The notes: a model not told the origin generated them from the sequence alone. Positions 1-9,038 are shown, numbered from the stretch's first letter. The stretch is 49,460 nucleotides of DNA from Tetramitus jugosus (GCA_937625935.1 OW569396.1:1-49460), one strand, 5' to 3'. Numbers and translations: made by a program.

Positions 1-691
1 TATTTTTAGTAAATTATTATTAAATACTTTTTATGTTTTGAATATTATTTATTCTCCAATTATAGTAATAACTATAGTTAGTAGTTTATTATTAGGTACT
101 TTTGGTGCTTTATTTCAAAAAAAAATAAAACGTTTATTAGCATATAGTACTGTTACAAGTGTTGGATATTTTCTAACTATGTTTATTTCTAATAATTTTA
201 TATTAATTAATAGTGTATATACTTATATTTTTTTATATAGTTTTTCATTATTAACTTTATTTTCCATTTTTTTACAATTATATTTAAATAAAAAAAAATT
301 ATATGTAGAAAACATTTCTTCACTAAGTGGTTATTTTTATAATAATAAATTTATGTCCTTATTATTATTATTTATTTTTTTTACTCTTGCAGGTATTCCA
401 CCATTTTCATTATTTATAGGTAAACTTTTTCTATTAACTAGTATTGCGCATATACAAATGTATCAATTTTTATTTTTAGCTTTATTAGCTACTATATTAA
501 GCTGTTTTTATTATTTAAAAATAGTAAAAATTATATACTTTAATAAGATAAAAAATTGGAATTATTATTCACAAATTAATTTTATTCCTGCATTTTTTAT
601 TAGTTTATTTATTATATTACAATTTTTATTTTTTATTAACCCTTCTTGGATTATAGTATTTTTTAAATATAATATTTATAGCTTTATTTAA
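1..691 (+). CDS. nad2: NADH dehydrogenase subunit 2, 3' part (continues from 48667-49460)
   Basis: C-terminal half of Nad2. The frame is open from base 2 and base 1 completes the codon begun at 49459-49460. There is no need for the TTG at 38 to be a start. The stretch KKIKRLLAYSTVTSVGYF is the conserved Nad2/NuoN signature (IKRLLAYSSI in bacteria). It ends with TAA at 689-691, and an ATTGATTAC element follows at 714-722. The join across the window boundary is the direct evidence that the molecule maps as a circle (or was linearised inside this gene). Confidence 0.95.
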   Translation, partial: IFSKLLLNTFYVLNIIYSPIIVITIVSSLLLGTFGALFQKKIKRLLAYSTVTSVGYFLTMFISNNFILINSVYTYIFLYSFSLLTLFSIFLQLYLNKKKLYVENISSLSGYFYNNKFMSLLLLFIFFTLAGIPPFSLFIGKLFLLTSIAHIQMYQFLFLALLATILSCFYYLKIVKIIYFNKIKNWNYYSQINFIPAFFISLFIILQFLFFINPSWIIVFFKYNIYSFI

Positions 692-940
692 TATATTAAT
701 TTATATTTTTTTTATTGATTACTTTGAATTATTATTATATTAATTAATTATGTATTAAATGCATGTATACCATCGAATATAGGTATTATTGATAATATAT
801 ATACTAATATTATATATTATGTGTATAGCACTGGGGTATATATAAGATGATAATTATTATAATTATAATAATTATCAAATTATAACTTAATTATTATATA
901 TTATAAATATAATAAAATATAATTGTATAATAGTAATAAA
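692..940. other. Non-coding spacer nad2-trnI with palindrome
   Basis: One of the longest gene-free stretches (249 bases). It holds an ATTGATTAC element, then very AT-rich sequence. A perfect 28-base palindrome lies at 849-876 (12-bp arms, AATT centre). Upstream of it is a short region richer in G and C (about 760-845) with a small inverted repeat ATACC/GGTAT. No ORF or tRNA is seen. A promoter or replication origin could lie here, but nothing in the sequence proves it. Confidence 0.5.
714..722 (+). promoter_or_regulatory. ATTGATTAC element after nad2
   Basis: Exact copy of the recurrent intergenic motif, 23 bases after the nad2 stop and followed by TT. Function inferred only: candidate mRNA 3'-end or processing signal. 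Confidence 0.55.
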
Positions 941-1012
941 TGATCCATAGCTCAGTGGTAGAGCATTCGCTTGATAAGCGAATGGTCGGTGGTTCAAGTC
1001 CACCTGGATTCA
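941..1012 (+). tRNA. trnI(gau): tRNA-Ile (GAT)
   Basis: Cloverleaf with D stem GCTC/GAGC, anticodon stem TTCGC/GCGAA with loop TTGATAA (anticodon GAT), T arm GGTGG-TTCAAGT-CCACC. The acceptor stem pairs from position 2 to 7 (G2-T71 is a wobble), but T1 faces C72. That mismatch is of the kind repaired by 5' tRNA editing. Confidence 0.93.
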
Positions 1013-1014
1013 AT

Positions 1015-1055
1015 TCTATGACACAGCAGCCGGTCATAGAGTAACAATAGGCTGC
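1015..1055 (+). promoter_or_regulatory. H-type pseudoknot in the atp6 leader
   Basis: Stem 1 pairs 1015-1022 with 1033-1040 (8 bp, TCTATGAC/GTCATAGA). Stem 2 pairs 1026-1031, inside the loop of stem 1, with 1050-1055 downstream (6 bp, GCAGCC/GGCTGC). All pairs are Watson-Crick, and the segment is far richer in GC than other spacers. The order of strands is that of a classic H-type pseudoknot. It sits 3 bases after trnI and 88 bases before the atp6 start. Possible roles are a translation element, an RNA-end protector, or part of an unrecognised small RNA. Confidence 0.55.
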
Positions 1056-1143
1056 ATAAAGAAGTGGAAAGTAAGTAAAAATAATATATATATATGTAGT
1101 ATATATGAATAATAGTCACAGGGCAGCAATAGGGGTGGTATGA

Positions 1144-1896
1144 ATGTTAAATAGTCCATTTGAACAATTTCAAGTTCAATATTTATATAAGAATGAAAAT
1201 TTGTATATAACAGATACATTATTAATTAGTGCAGTGATAATAGTATTATTACATTTATTATATGTATCGATCAACATACAAGACAATCGTTATCATATAA
1301 ATATAGGTAGTGTATTATTAAAAGGAATATATAGTTTTATATATGATATAGTGTATGAATATTTAAATGAAGAAGGAAAAAAATTCTTTCCTTTTTTTAA
1401 TTATTTATTTATATTTATAGTAGTAAGTAATGTAATTGGAATATTACCATATAGTTTTACAATAACAAGTCATCTATCAATTACATTTGGATTAGCATTC
1501 ATGTTATGGTACGGTATGTTTATAGGTGTAGGAGTAAATAAATATGGTATAAAAATATTTTCAATGTTCTTTCCAAAAGATATACCATTTGCATTAGTAC
1601 CATTGTTAGTGTTTATTGAAACAATTTCATTTATATTTAGATCAATAAGTTTAGCATTACGATTATTTGCAAATATTGTAGCAGGACATATTCTATTAGA
1701 TACAATAGCGGTAGTAGTACATAAATTAATTTATCCAGCTTACTATATATCAGGTAAAACAATTTTAATTGGATTAATGCCAATATTCATAACAATGGTA
1801 TTAATCTTATTTGAATGTGTAGTAGCTATATTACAAGGATATATCTTTGTAGTATTATGCTGCATATATTTAAAAGATATGATAGTATTACATTAA
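1144..1896 (+). CDS. atp6: ATP synthase F0 subunit a
   Basis: Subunit a of the mitochondrial ATP synthase, which forms the proton half-channels against the c-ring. The protein has 250 residues and opens MLNSPFEQF, typical of Atp6. The conserved essential-Arg helix appears as SLALRLFANIVAGH at about residues 176-189. About six hydrophobic helices are present. The start at 1144 matches the family N terminus; an overlapping out-of-frame ATG lies at 1140. Its TAA stop overlaps the cox11 ATG by one base (TAATG). A pseudoknot-forming leader lies upstream. Confidence 0.97.
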   Translation: MLNSPFEQFQVQYLYKNENLYITDTLLISAVIIVLLHLLYVSINIQDNRYHINIGSVLLKGIYSFIYDIVYEYLNEEGKKFFPFFNYLFIFIVVSNVIGILPYSFTITSHLSITFGLAFMLWYGMFIGVGVNKYGIKIFSMFFPKDIPFALVPLLVFIETISFIFRSISLALRLFANIVAGHILLDTIAVVVHKLIYPAYYISGKTILIGLMPIFITMVLILFECVVAILQGYIFVVLCCIYLKDMIVLH

Positions 1897-2603
1897 TGCA
1901 AAATATTAGATATTTATTAATATATGTATCAATATTAATAGTATTACAGATGTTATATTTTTCGATATATAATATACCGATATATAAAATCTATTGTGAA
2001 TTAAATAATTATTATTTAAATAGTCAAAATTTATATAATCAAATTAATTATAAATTTTATATATATACTGAATTAGAAACTAATATTTTAAAGAATAAAA
2101 TATTAGTTTCTGAAGTAAGTAAATATTTAGAAGAAACTAGATGTAATATAGATATAAATAAAAATAATTTAATATATAATATAGAAAAGTATTACAAGCA
2201 AGTAGAATTAGAAAAAAGAATATTAAAAAATTCTGAAATAAACTTATATGTGGTTATTTTTAAAGCAACTACAACAAATGTAAATTTAGTTGAATTTGTA
2301 ACATTACAAAATAATATATATATTGCACCGAGTGAAACATATTTAGTATTTTTTAGGATATATAATCCAACAGATTATATAATAAAAGGGATAAGCATAT
2401 ATTTTATTTCACCTAATACAGTAAGTGTATACTTATTAAAAATACAATGCTTTTGTTTTGATGAATTATTATTATATAAATTTGAATCTGTAGATTTACC
2501 TATATTATTTTATATTTCATCAGAAATCATAGTATTAAATTTAAAAATAATAGCATATATACAAATACATATAACATATTTATTTATACTTAGTGGGTTT
2601 TAG
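1896..2603 (+). CDS. cox11: Cytochrome c oxidase assembly protein Cox11
   Basis: Copper chaperone that delivers Cu to the CuB site of Cox1 in the inner membrane, with its globular domain in the intermembrane space. The 235-residue protein has one N-terminal transmembrane segment, a linker, then the Cox11 domain. The signature IQCFCF holds the copper-binding Cys pair, and the flanking text (SETYLVFFRIYNPTDYIIKG, later VDLPILFYIS) follows the family pattern NPTD and PVFFYID. The open frame extends upstream into atp6 (to 1815), but ATG 1896 is chosen because it forms a TAATG overlap with the atp6 stop. Translational coupling is likely. The gene is nuclear in most eukaryotes and mitochondrial mainly in discobids. 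Confidence 0.9.
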   Translation: MQNIRYLLIYVSILIVLQMLYFSIYNIPIYKIYCELNNYYLNSQNLYNQINYKFYIYTELETNILKNKILVSEVSKYLEETRCNIDINKNNLIYNIEKYYKQVELEKRILKNSEINLYVVIFKATTTNVNLVEFVTLQNNIYIAPSETYLVFFRIYNPTDYIIKGISIYFISPNTVSVYLLKIQCFCFDELLLYKFESVDLPILFYISSEIIVLNLKIIAYIQIHITYLFILSGF

Positions 2604-2607
2604 ATTG

Positions 2608-2616
2608 ATTGACTAC
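2608..2616 (+). promoter_or_regulatory. ATTGACTAC element (variant) between cox11 and cob
   Basis: Single T-to-C variant of the recurrent motif, 4 bases after the cox11 stop, followed by AT like other copies. Confidence 0.45.
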
Positions 2617-2637
2617 ATAAAAAAAAAATAAAAAAAA

Positions 2638-3813
2638 ATGTTTAATAAATTAAATAATATAATATTAGCAGACGCTAGTTTAAGAAGGGTATATCAATTT
2701 TTAGTATATTATCCAACACCACAAAATATAAATTATTTTTGGAATTATGGATTTATGGCAGGGATGTTTTTAGGTATACAATTAATTAGTGGTATATTTT
2801 TATCAATGTTTTATACACCACATATAGATTATGCATTTGATAGTGTACAACATATAATGAGAGATATAAATTATGGTTGGTTTATAAGATATGCTCATTC
2901 AAATGGAGCATCATTTTTTTTTATAGTAATTTATATACATATATTAAGAGGTATTTACTATGGATCATATTTAAAACCAAGGTTATTTGTATGGTTCTCT
3001 GGAGTAATTATTTATATTTTAATGATGGGTACAGCATTTTTAGGATATGTGTTGCCTTGGGGACAAATGAGTTATTGGGCAGCAACAGTAATTACAAATT
3101 TTTTAACTGTTATTCCAGTAATAGGTAAAGATGTAGTGTACTGGGTATGGGGAGGATATGCTATTAATAACTCAACATTAAATAGATTCTTTAGTTTACA
3201 TTATTTATTACCTTTTGTTATAGCTGTTTTTGCATTATATCATATATATACATTACATAAATCAGGTAGTTCAAATCCATTAGGAATAAGAACAAGTAAA
3301 TTAGATAAAGTAAACTTTTATCCATTTTTTTTAGTAAAGGATTTATTTGGTTTATTTATAGTTTTTATAGTATATATTATATTTGTAATATATTATCCAG
3401 AATTATTAGGACACACAGATAACAATATTAAGGCTAATCCACTAGTTACTCCAAGTCATATAGTACCAGAATGGTATTTTTTACCAATGTACGGTATTTT
3501 AAGATCAATTGAAAGTAAGACATATGGAATAATATTAATGTTTTTATCAATGTTAGTTTTATTTGTATTACCAGTTTTAGATAAAGGTAGTGAAAGAAAT
3601 AATCATTTCAGAATGTTTAATAGAATGATGTTTTGGTTATTTACATTTAATTTTATATTTCTAGGATATTTAGGTGGTCAATTACCAGTATATCCATATA
3701 TACAATTAGGTGTCATTTGCTCTCACTTTCACTTATTTTATTTTTTAATACTGCCTATTATAAATGGGGCCAAATTTCAAAATTATTTCACTTTATTTAA
3801 AGTAAAATATTAA
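2638..3813 (+). CDS. cob: Apocytochrome b
   Basis: Core subunit of complex III (cytochrome bc1), carrying haems bL and bH and the two quinone sites. The 391-residue length is usual. Visible hallmarks are the Qo-site motif PEWYFLPMYGILRSI near residue 277, the GTAFLGYVLPWGQMSYW segment, and paired haem-ligand His residues in helices B and D (for example HSNGASFFFI and LHYLLP). ATG 2638 follows an A-rich run. No intron is seen. Confidence 0.98.
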   Translation: MFNKLNNIILADASLRRVYQFLVYYPTPQNINYFWNYGFMAGMFLGIQLISGIFLSMFYTPHIDYAFDSVQHIMRDINYGWFIRYAHSNGASFFFIVIYIHILRGIYYGSYLKPRLFVWFSGVIIYILMMGTAFLGYVLPWGQMSYWAATVITNFLTVIPVIGKDVVYWVWGGYAINNSTLNRFFSLHYLLPFVIAVFALYHIYTLHKSGSSNPLGIRTSKLDKVNFYPFFLVKDLFGLFIVFIVYIIFVIYYPELLGHTDNNIKANPLVTPSHIVPEWYFLPMYGILRSIESKTYGIILMFLSMLVLFVLPVLDKGSERNNHFRMFNRMMFWLFTFNFIFLGYLGGQLPVYPYIQLGVICSHFHLFYFLILPIINGAKFQNYFTLFKVKY

Positions 3814-3909
3814 TTTTATATAAATATATACTGTAAATAAGTTTGTTTTTTGTGCGAAAAACATATAACCAATCCATGGATTAAATGGAAAAAAATTGAA
3901 ATAAAACTA

Positions 3910-5097
3910 ATGTTAGCTGAGCAATCTCAACAAATAAAAAATTTTATGTTGAATTTTGGTCCACAACATCCGGCGGCACATGGGGTATTGCGGTTAATAT
4001 TAGAATTAGATGGTGAGATAATAAAGAATGCTGATCCACATATAGGACTTCTACACAGGGGAACCGAAAAATTAATAGAGTATAAGACTTATGCACAAGC
4101 TTTACCATATTTTGATAGATTGGATTATGTCTCAATGATGTGTCAAGAGCATACTTTTTGTTTAGCTGCTGAAAAATTATTAAAATGCAAAATACCATTA
4201 AGGGCACAATATATACGTGTTATTTTTTCAGAAATAACACGTATATTAAATCATTTATTAGCAATCACTACACATGCTTTAGATGTAGGTGCTTTAACAC
4301 CGTTTTTGTGGGCTTTTGAGGAACGTGAAAAATTAATGGAATTTTATGAGCGTGTTTCTGGTGCAAGAATGCATGCTAATTATTTTAGAATTGGAGGAGT
4401 TGTGTATGATATACCTATAGGTTTATTAAAAGATATATCTATTTTTATACAACAATTTGCATCTAGAATAGATGAGATTGAGGAAATGCTTACTACTAAT
4501 CGTATTTGGAAACAAAGATTGATAGAGGTAGGTAAAGTTAATAGTCGACAAGCTATGGATTATAGTTTAAGTGGTCCAATGTTAAGATCTACTGGTATTG
4601 CTTGGGATTTACGTAAATCTGAACCTTATGAAATATACAGAAAGTTTTCTTTTGCTATTCCTACAGGTGTATGCGGAGATAGTTATGATAGATATCTTAT
4701 AAGAATAGAGGAGATGCGTCAGAGTATAAATATTATAAATCAAGCGATTAATCAAATTCCTTTAGGATTAGTAAGAGTAGATGATCATAAAATTACTCCA
4801 CCATATCGTAGTCAGATGAAAACATCTATGGAGTCATTAATACATCATTTTAAATTATATAGTGAAGGTATAAGTGTGCCTCAGGGTCATAGTTATGGTT
4901 GTGTAGAAGCACCTAAAGGAGAAACAGGTGCTTATTTGGTGTCTGATGGTGGTAATAAACCATATAGATGTAAAGTTCGTTCTCCTGGTTTTATGCATTT
5001 ACAGGCATTAAATAGTATAGTAGTAGGGCATATGATTGCTGATTTAGTTACCGTAATTGGTACTTTAGATATTGTTTTTGGGGAAGTTGACAGATAG
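3910..5097 (+). CDS. nad7: NADH dehydrogenase subunit 7 (49-kDa)
   Basis: Peripheral-arm subunit of complex I near the quinone site. Conserved blocks include [37 protein letters not shown] and [11 protein letters not shown]. The frame is open from TTG 3850, but ATG 3910 is preferred: it gives [20 protein letters not shown], aligned with plant and bacterial N termini, and 395 residues, the family length. This gene is visibly less AT-rich than its neighbours. No spacing motif is seen on either side. Confidence 0.96.
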   Translation: MLAEQSQQIKNFMLNFGPQHPAAHGVLRLILELDGEIIKNADPHIGLLHRGTEKLIEYKTYAQALPYFDRLDYVSMMCQEHTFCLAAEKLLKCKIPLRAQYIRVIFSEITRILNHLLAITTHALDVGALTPFLWAFEEREKLMEFYERVSGARMHANYFRIGGVVYDIPIGLLKDISIFIQQFASRIDEIEEMLTTNRIWKQRLIEVGKVNSRQAMDYSLSGPMLRSTGIAWDLRKSEPYEIYRKFSFAIPTGVCGDSYDRYLIRIEEMRQSINIINQAINQIPLGLVRVDDHKITPPYRSQMKTSMESLIHHFKLYSEGISVPQGHSYGCVEAPKGETGAYLVSDGGNKPYRCKVRSPGFMHLQALNSIVVGHMIADLVTVIGTLDIVFGEVDR

Positions 5098-5167
5098 TTT
5101 TATACTATAAATTCGCATTATAAGCTTTTAGCACACATTACAAACAAAAAAAAAATATAAATAAAAC

Positions 5168-6253
5168 ATGTTTAGTAATTTAAAAAATAAAATTATGAAT
5201 TTAGTATTAAAGGTGGAGCCAGATGTAGTTTCTATTGCTAATAAAATTATAGCTGAAGTAGAACATAAATTTGTCTCTGCCATAGAAAATATAGTTGATG
5301 TCGTCTATAATTTTATAGAAAAATGGCATATAAGAATGAGTAAAGTAGAAAGTAAAATCTTTATTGCTTTATTTGGTAGATTTTTAGATAATAAATATTT
5401 TAAAAAAATTATAGATTTTTATGATAAGGTAGATAGTTACGAAGATAAAAAAGAAAGGGAATTTGCTAATCAAATAATAAAATTTATTATTTATATAGTT
5501 AGAAAAATTGCTTATGTTGTTGCAATATGTAAAATTATGTGGACAGTAGATGAAAAATTACATGTAATATTAGTTAAAAAAGAAAAACAATTATTAGAAG
5601 ATTTAAAAAATTTTTTACGTACTATTATTTTTCATTATTACTATGTTTTTTCAATTTTTTATTTATTTTTTTTAATATTGTATCATATGGATATAAGTTC
5701 TTTTAGTACATATAGAGATGCATTAGTTTCTCAATTTCCATATCCATATATTTCTGGTTATCTTTATTATTTTTTTTGTTTAGTATCTATGTATGGTTTT
5801 TCTTATTATTTAATTACGTACCTTACATATAAATATGATAATATTAATAAGTTTTTTTTAATTTTTTTAAGTTTATTAATTACTTATGTATCTTTTTATT
5901 TAGTTTTTATTAATACAGATATATCTAATGCTCAATTACCTGATATTACTGCATTATTATATGAGAAAGAATGTACTTTAGATAAATATAATGGTAATTC
6001 TACTATTACATTTAATTTTAGTATCGGAGTATTAATCATTTTAATAGCTGCATTATTGCATTTAGTAATTATATATTATTTAATCCGAAATATAATTTCT
6101 ACTGTATCAGAATTATTAATAGATTATATGGACCCAGAACATGATATGGTAATTGCATTCTTTTATCTTTTTGTTTATTTTTTTATATTAATTTTTTTTT
6201 TTTATTTATTAGGTGATATTTCTTTATTTTATACATTAAATGGTATACAATAA
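5168..6253 (+). CDS. Unidentified membrane protein, 361 residues
   Basis: Not recognised. The first 145 or so residues are mixed and partly amphipathic, with charged clusters (for example KVDSYEDKKEREF). They are followed by about five strongly hydrophobic helices with loops between them, ending at the C terminus. ATG 5168 is the first in frame. It lies between nad7 and nad3 with good spacing and uses codons like neighbouring genes, so it is probably expressed. An ATTGATTAC element follows its stop. A fast-evolving respiratory-chain or membrane-anchor subunit is possible, but no signature supports any choice. Confidence 0.75.
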   Translation: MFSNLKNKIMNLVLKVEPDVVSIANKIIAEVEHKFVSAIENIVDVVYNFIEKWHIRMSKVESKIFIALFGRFLDNKYFKKIIDFYDKVDSYEDKKEREFANQIIKFIIYIVRKIAYVVAICKIMWTVDEKLHVILVKKEKQLLEDLKNFLRTIIFHYYYVFSIFYLFFLILYHMDISSFSTYRDALVSQFPYPYISGYLYYFFCLVSMYGFSYYLITYLTYKYDNINKFFLIFLSLLITYVSFYLVFINTDISNAQLPDITALLYEKECTLDKYNGNSTITFNFSIGVLIILIAALLHLVIIYYLIRNIISTVSELLIDYMDPEHDMVIAFFYLFVYFFILIFFFYLLGDISLFYTLNGIQ

Positions 6254-6275
6254 TTTTATTGGTTATAATTAATTT

Positions 6276-6284
6276 ATTGATTAC
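6276..6284 (+). promoter_or_regulatory. ATTGATTAC element before nad3
   Basis: Exact motif copy 22 bases after the stop of the 361-residue ORF and 21 bases before the nad3 start. Confidence 0.55.
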
Positions 6285-6305
6285 TTTTATATTTTTTTAT
6301 ACAAG

Positions 6306-6671
6306 ATGTTTTATTATTTAAATGAATATGGTGATTTTGTATTTTATGCATTAGTAATGTTTGCTATTTGTACATTAGTATTAGGTATTAGTTATTTAAT
6401 AACTATTAAAAATCCATATAATGAAAAAAATACAGGGTATGAGTGTGGTTTTGATCCATTTTCAGATGCAAGAGAACCATTTTATGTAAAATTTTATTTA
6501 ATTTCTATATTATTTATTATTTTTGATGTAGAAGTTGTATTTTTTTTTCCATGGGCAATAAGTTTAAAGCAATTATATTTTTTTGGGTATTACGTTATGT
6601 ATATTTTTATATTAATTTTATTAATAGGTTTTGTGTATGAATGGAAAAAAGGATCATTAGATTGGGATTAA
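6306..6671 (+). CDS. nad3: NADH dehydrogenase subunit 3
   Basis: Small membrane subunit of complex I at the junction with the peripheral arm. 121 residues, three helices. The conserved loop NTGYECGFDPFSDAREPF holds the Cys of the active/deactive switch, followed by ILFIIFDVEVVFFFPWA. Its TAA overlaps the ATTGATTAC element by one base. It is followed by nad4L and nad5, a compact complex I block. Confidence 0.97.
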   Translation: MFYYLNEYGDFVFYALVMFAICTLVLGISYLITIKNPYNEKNTGYECGFDPFSDAREPFYVKFYLISILFIIFDVEVVFFFPWAISLKQLYFFGYYVMYIFILILLIGFVYEWKKGSLDWD

Positions 6672-6679
6672 TTGATTAC
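6671..6679 (+). promoter_or_regulatory. ATTGATTAC element at the nad3 stop
   Basis: Exact motif copy whose first A is the last base of the nad3 TAA. It is followed by AT. It sits 21 bases before nad4L. Confidence 0.55.
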
Positions 6680-6700
6680 ATAACTAAATAAGTTAACAAT

Positions 6701-6967
6701 ATGTTTATACATTTAATTGTACCAGTATTATTATTTATTATAGGTATATTTGGATTATTTTTAAGCAGAAAAAATATAATATTAATTATTATGTCTTTAG
6801 AATTATTATTATTAGCAGTGAATTATAATTTTTTATTTTTTTCTGTATATTTAGATGATTTAATGGGTCAAGTGTTTTCTTTATTTATACTAACTATTGG
6901 AGCCTGTGAATCATCTATTGGATTAGCATTATTAATTTGTTACTACAGAACATATAAATATGTGTAG
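6701..6967 (+). CDS. nad4L: NADH dehydrogenase subunit 4L
   Basis: NuoK-type membrane subunit of complex I. 88 residues with three helices. The conserved Glu-bearing helices appear in MSLELLLLAVNYNF and FILTIGACESSIGLALLI. The nad5 start follows 18 bases after the TAG stop, and that gap lacks the ATTGATTAC element, so nad4L and nad5 may share one message. Confidence 0.95.
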   Translation: MFIHLIVPVLLFIIGIFGLFLSRKNIILIIMSLELLLLAVNYNFLFFSVYLDDLMGQVFSLFILTIGACESSIGLALLICYYRTYKYV

Positions 6968-6985
6968 TATTTTATAAATAACGAT

Positions 6986-8950
6986 ATGTATTTATTACCA
7001 ATATTTTTTACTTTTTTTTCATTTTTTTTTACTTTTTGTTTTGGTAAACAAATAGGTAATTACAAAAATCATTTAATCAATATATTATTAGTATTTATTT
7101 CAACATTAGTTTGTTATTTAATTTTTTTTGAAGTTTCATTTTTATCATTACCATGTTATATAAAAATGACAGACTGGATAGTATTTGATATTTTTAATGT
7201 ATACTGGTATTGTTTATTTGATTCTTTATCTGTTTCAATGTTAGTAGTGATTATGTCTATTTCATTGTGTGCGCATATTTATTCAGTGTCCTATATGGAT
7301 CAAGACCCTCATCAAATACGTTTTATGTCTTATTTATCATTATTTACTTTTTTTATGCTTATTCTAGTAACAGCAAGTAATTTAATACAATTATTTATTG
7401 GATGGGAAGGTGTTGGTATTTGTTCTTACTTATTAATTAATTTTTGGTATACTCGAGTTGGTGCAAATAAATCTAGTATAATGGCAGTATTTACAAATAA
7501 AATAAGTGATATTTGTCTATTATTTGCTTTTGGTTTAGTTTTTAAAATTTTTAAAACTTTAGATTTTAATATAATATTTTCTATATTATCAGTTAATTAT
7601 GAAAATGATTATTTATTTCAACTAATGTATTATGCTGGATTTTTTATTATTTTAGGAGCAGTTGGTAAATCTGCTCAAATAGGCTTACATTTCTGGTTAC
7701 CAGAAGCAATGGAAGGTCCTACTCCAGTATCTTCATTGATACATGCAGCTACTATGGTAACAGCAGGTGTATTTTTAATAGTTAGATGTTCATTTTTAAT
7801 GGAAAATATTCCATTACTATTAGTATGGATTTCTTTTTTTGGTAGTTTGACTATTTTTTTTGGTAGCACTGTTGGTTTATTTCAGTACGATATTAAAAAA
7901 ATAATTGCTTATTCTACTTGTAGCCAACTAGGTTACATGTTTTTATCTTGTGGATTATCAAGTTATTATAATGGTATGTTTCATCTAATAAATCATGCAT
8001 TTTTTAAAGCATTGCTGTTTTTAACTGCAGGTTATATAATACATGCATTATCAAATGAACAAGACTTTAGAAAAATGGGTGGTTTATTAAAAAAATTACC
8101 ATTATCTGCAATGTTAATTTTAATTGGTTCTTTATCTTTAATGGGATTTCCTTATACTTCTGGTTTTTATTCTAAAGAAAAAATAATTGAGTTATTTCAT
8201 AATAAATTAATTTATAATTTTGAATTTTTAAAATACATTAAATTTTTTTATTTTTTTCAATTTTTAGCAATGTCAAGTGTTATCTTAACTATTTGTTACA
8301 GTATCAAAATGTATGTATATGTTTTTTTAAATAATTTTAATGGTTATAAATCATATATATACAATCTTCATTATGGTTCATTTTATTTAGTATTACCATT
8401 AGTTATTTTATCTTATTTAAGTATTTTTAGTGGTTATTTACTAAATGATTTAATGATTGGTATTGGTACTGATTTTTGGAAATACTCTTTATATATTTCT
8501 TGTCAAGAGTACCAAGATTTTAGTAATTCTTCTGGGTTCTATTTATTTAATTATGAATTTATTAAATATGTTCGAAAAATACCATTGGTATTAACTATTT
8601 ATTATACTTTCATTTTTTTTATTTTATTTATTTGGTTGAAACAAATATTTTTATATTTTAAGTTTTATTATTCTTGGGTAAATAACTTATTTATTTTTTT
8701 TAATCGTAAGTATTTATTTTTTAATAAAAATGTTGTTTTTCCTTTAATTGATTTAATGAACTATTCTGCATTAAATTATACATTTAAATTATTTGATAAA
8801 GGTTTAATTGAGTTATTTGGGCCTTTTGGAATTACTAAAATAGTGGATAACATGGTTAATTTTAATAGTAAATTACAAACTGGTTTAATATATCATTATT
8901 CTGGTCTAATAATATTAAGTTTATTATCTTATTTATTTATTATTTTTTAA
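6986..8950 (+). CDS. nad5: NADH dehydrogenase subunit 5
   Basis: Largest antiporter-like subunit of complex I, with the long lateral helix at the C terminus. 654 residues is within the usual range. Signature segments include FIGWEGVGICSYLLINFW, GKSAQIGLHFWLPEAMEG followed by PTPVSSLIHAATMVTAG, and the lysine-bearing KKIIAYSTCSQLGYM. No intron is visible. Confidence 0.98.
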   Translation: MYLLPIFFTFFSFFFTFCFGKQIGNYKNHLINILLVFISTLVCYLIFFEVSFLSLPCYIKMTDWIVFDIFNVYWYCLFDSLSVSMLVVIMSISLCAHIYSVSYMDQDPHQIRFMSYLSLFTFFMLILVTASNLIQLFIGWEGVGICSYLLINFWYTRVGANKSSIMAVFTNKISDICLLFAFGLVFKIFKTLDFNIIFSILSVNYENDYLFQLMYYAGFFIILGAVGKSAQIGLHFWLPEAMEGPTPVSSLIHAATMVTAGVFLIVRCSFLMENIPLLLVWISFFGSLTIFFGSTVGLFQYDIKKIIAYSTCSQLGYMFLSCGLSSYYNGMFHLINHAFFKALLFLTAGYIIHALSNEQDFRKMGGLLKKLPLSAMLILIGSLSLMGFPYTSGFYSKEKIIELFHNKLIYNFEFLKYIKFFYFFQFLAMSSVILTICYSIKMYVYVFLNNFNGYKSYIYNLHYGSFYLVLPLVILSYLSIFSGYLLNDLMIGIGTDFWKYSLYISCQEYQDFSNSSGFYLFNYEFIKYVRKIPLVLTIYYTFIFFILFIWLKQIFLYFKFYYSWVNNLFIFFNRKYLFFNKNVVFPLIDLMNYSALNYTFKLFDKGLIELFGPFGITKIVDNMVNFNSKLQTGLIYHYSGLIILSLLSYLFIIF

Positions 8951-8981
8951 TTTTTATACTCTTTGTATATATTATATATTT

Positions 8982-8990
8982 ATTGATTAC
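8982..8990 (+). promoter_or_regulatory. ATTGATTAC element after nad5
   Basis: Exact motif copy, 31 bases after the nad5 stop, followed by TT. A second motif type (9017-9038) follows it. Confidence 0.55.
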
Positions 8991-9016
8991 TTTATATTTA
9001 TTTTTATCTGGTAAAC

Positions 9017-9038
9017 TCTTTGTCCTATAAAAGATTCA
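9017..9038 (+). repeat. TCTTTGTCCTA hairpin motif, copy 1
   Basis: 22-base sequence matching 32458-32479 at 21 of 22 positions. It can form a hairpin with TCTTT/AAAGA arms around a GTCCTATA loop. It lies 52 bases before a small orphan ORF. No function is known to me. Confidence 0.55.

Noticed and set aside
692-940. 5S rRNA or tmRNA gene in spacers
   Set aside because: No 5S loop motifs or tmRNA acceptor-like ends were found in any spacer.
1056-1130. RNase P RNA (CR-I-like GTGGAAAGTAAGT)
   Set aside because: No convincing CR-V partner (ACAGAA...) able to form helix P4, and the pseudoknot strands do not match P1-P2 order.
1034-1219. 61-residue minus-strand ORF
   Set aside because: Shadow of the atp6 leader and start on the other strand; no independent features.
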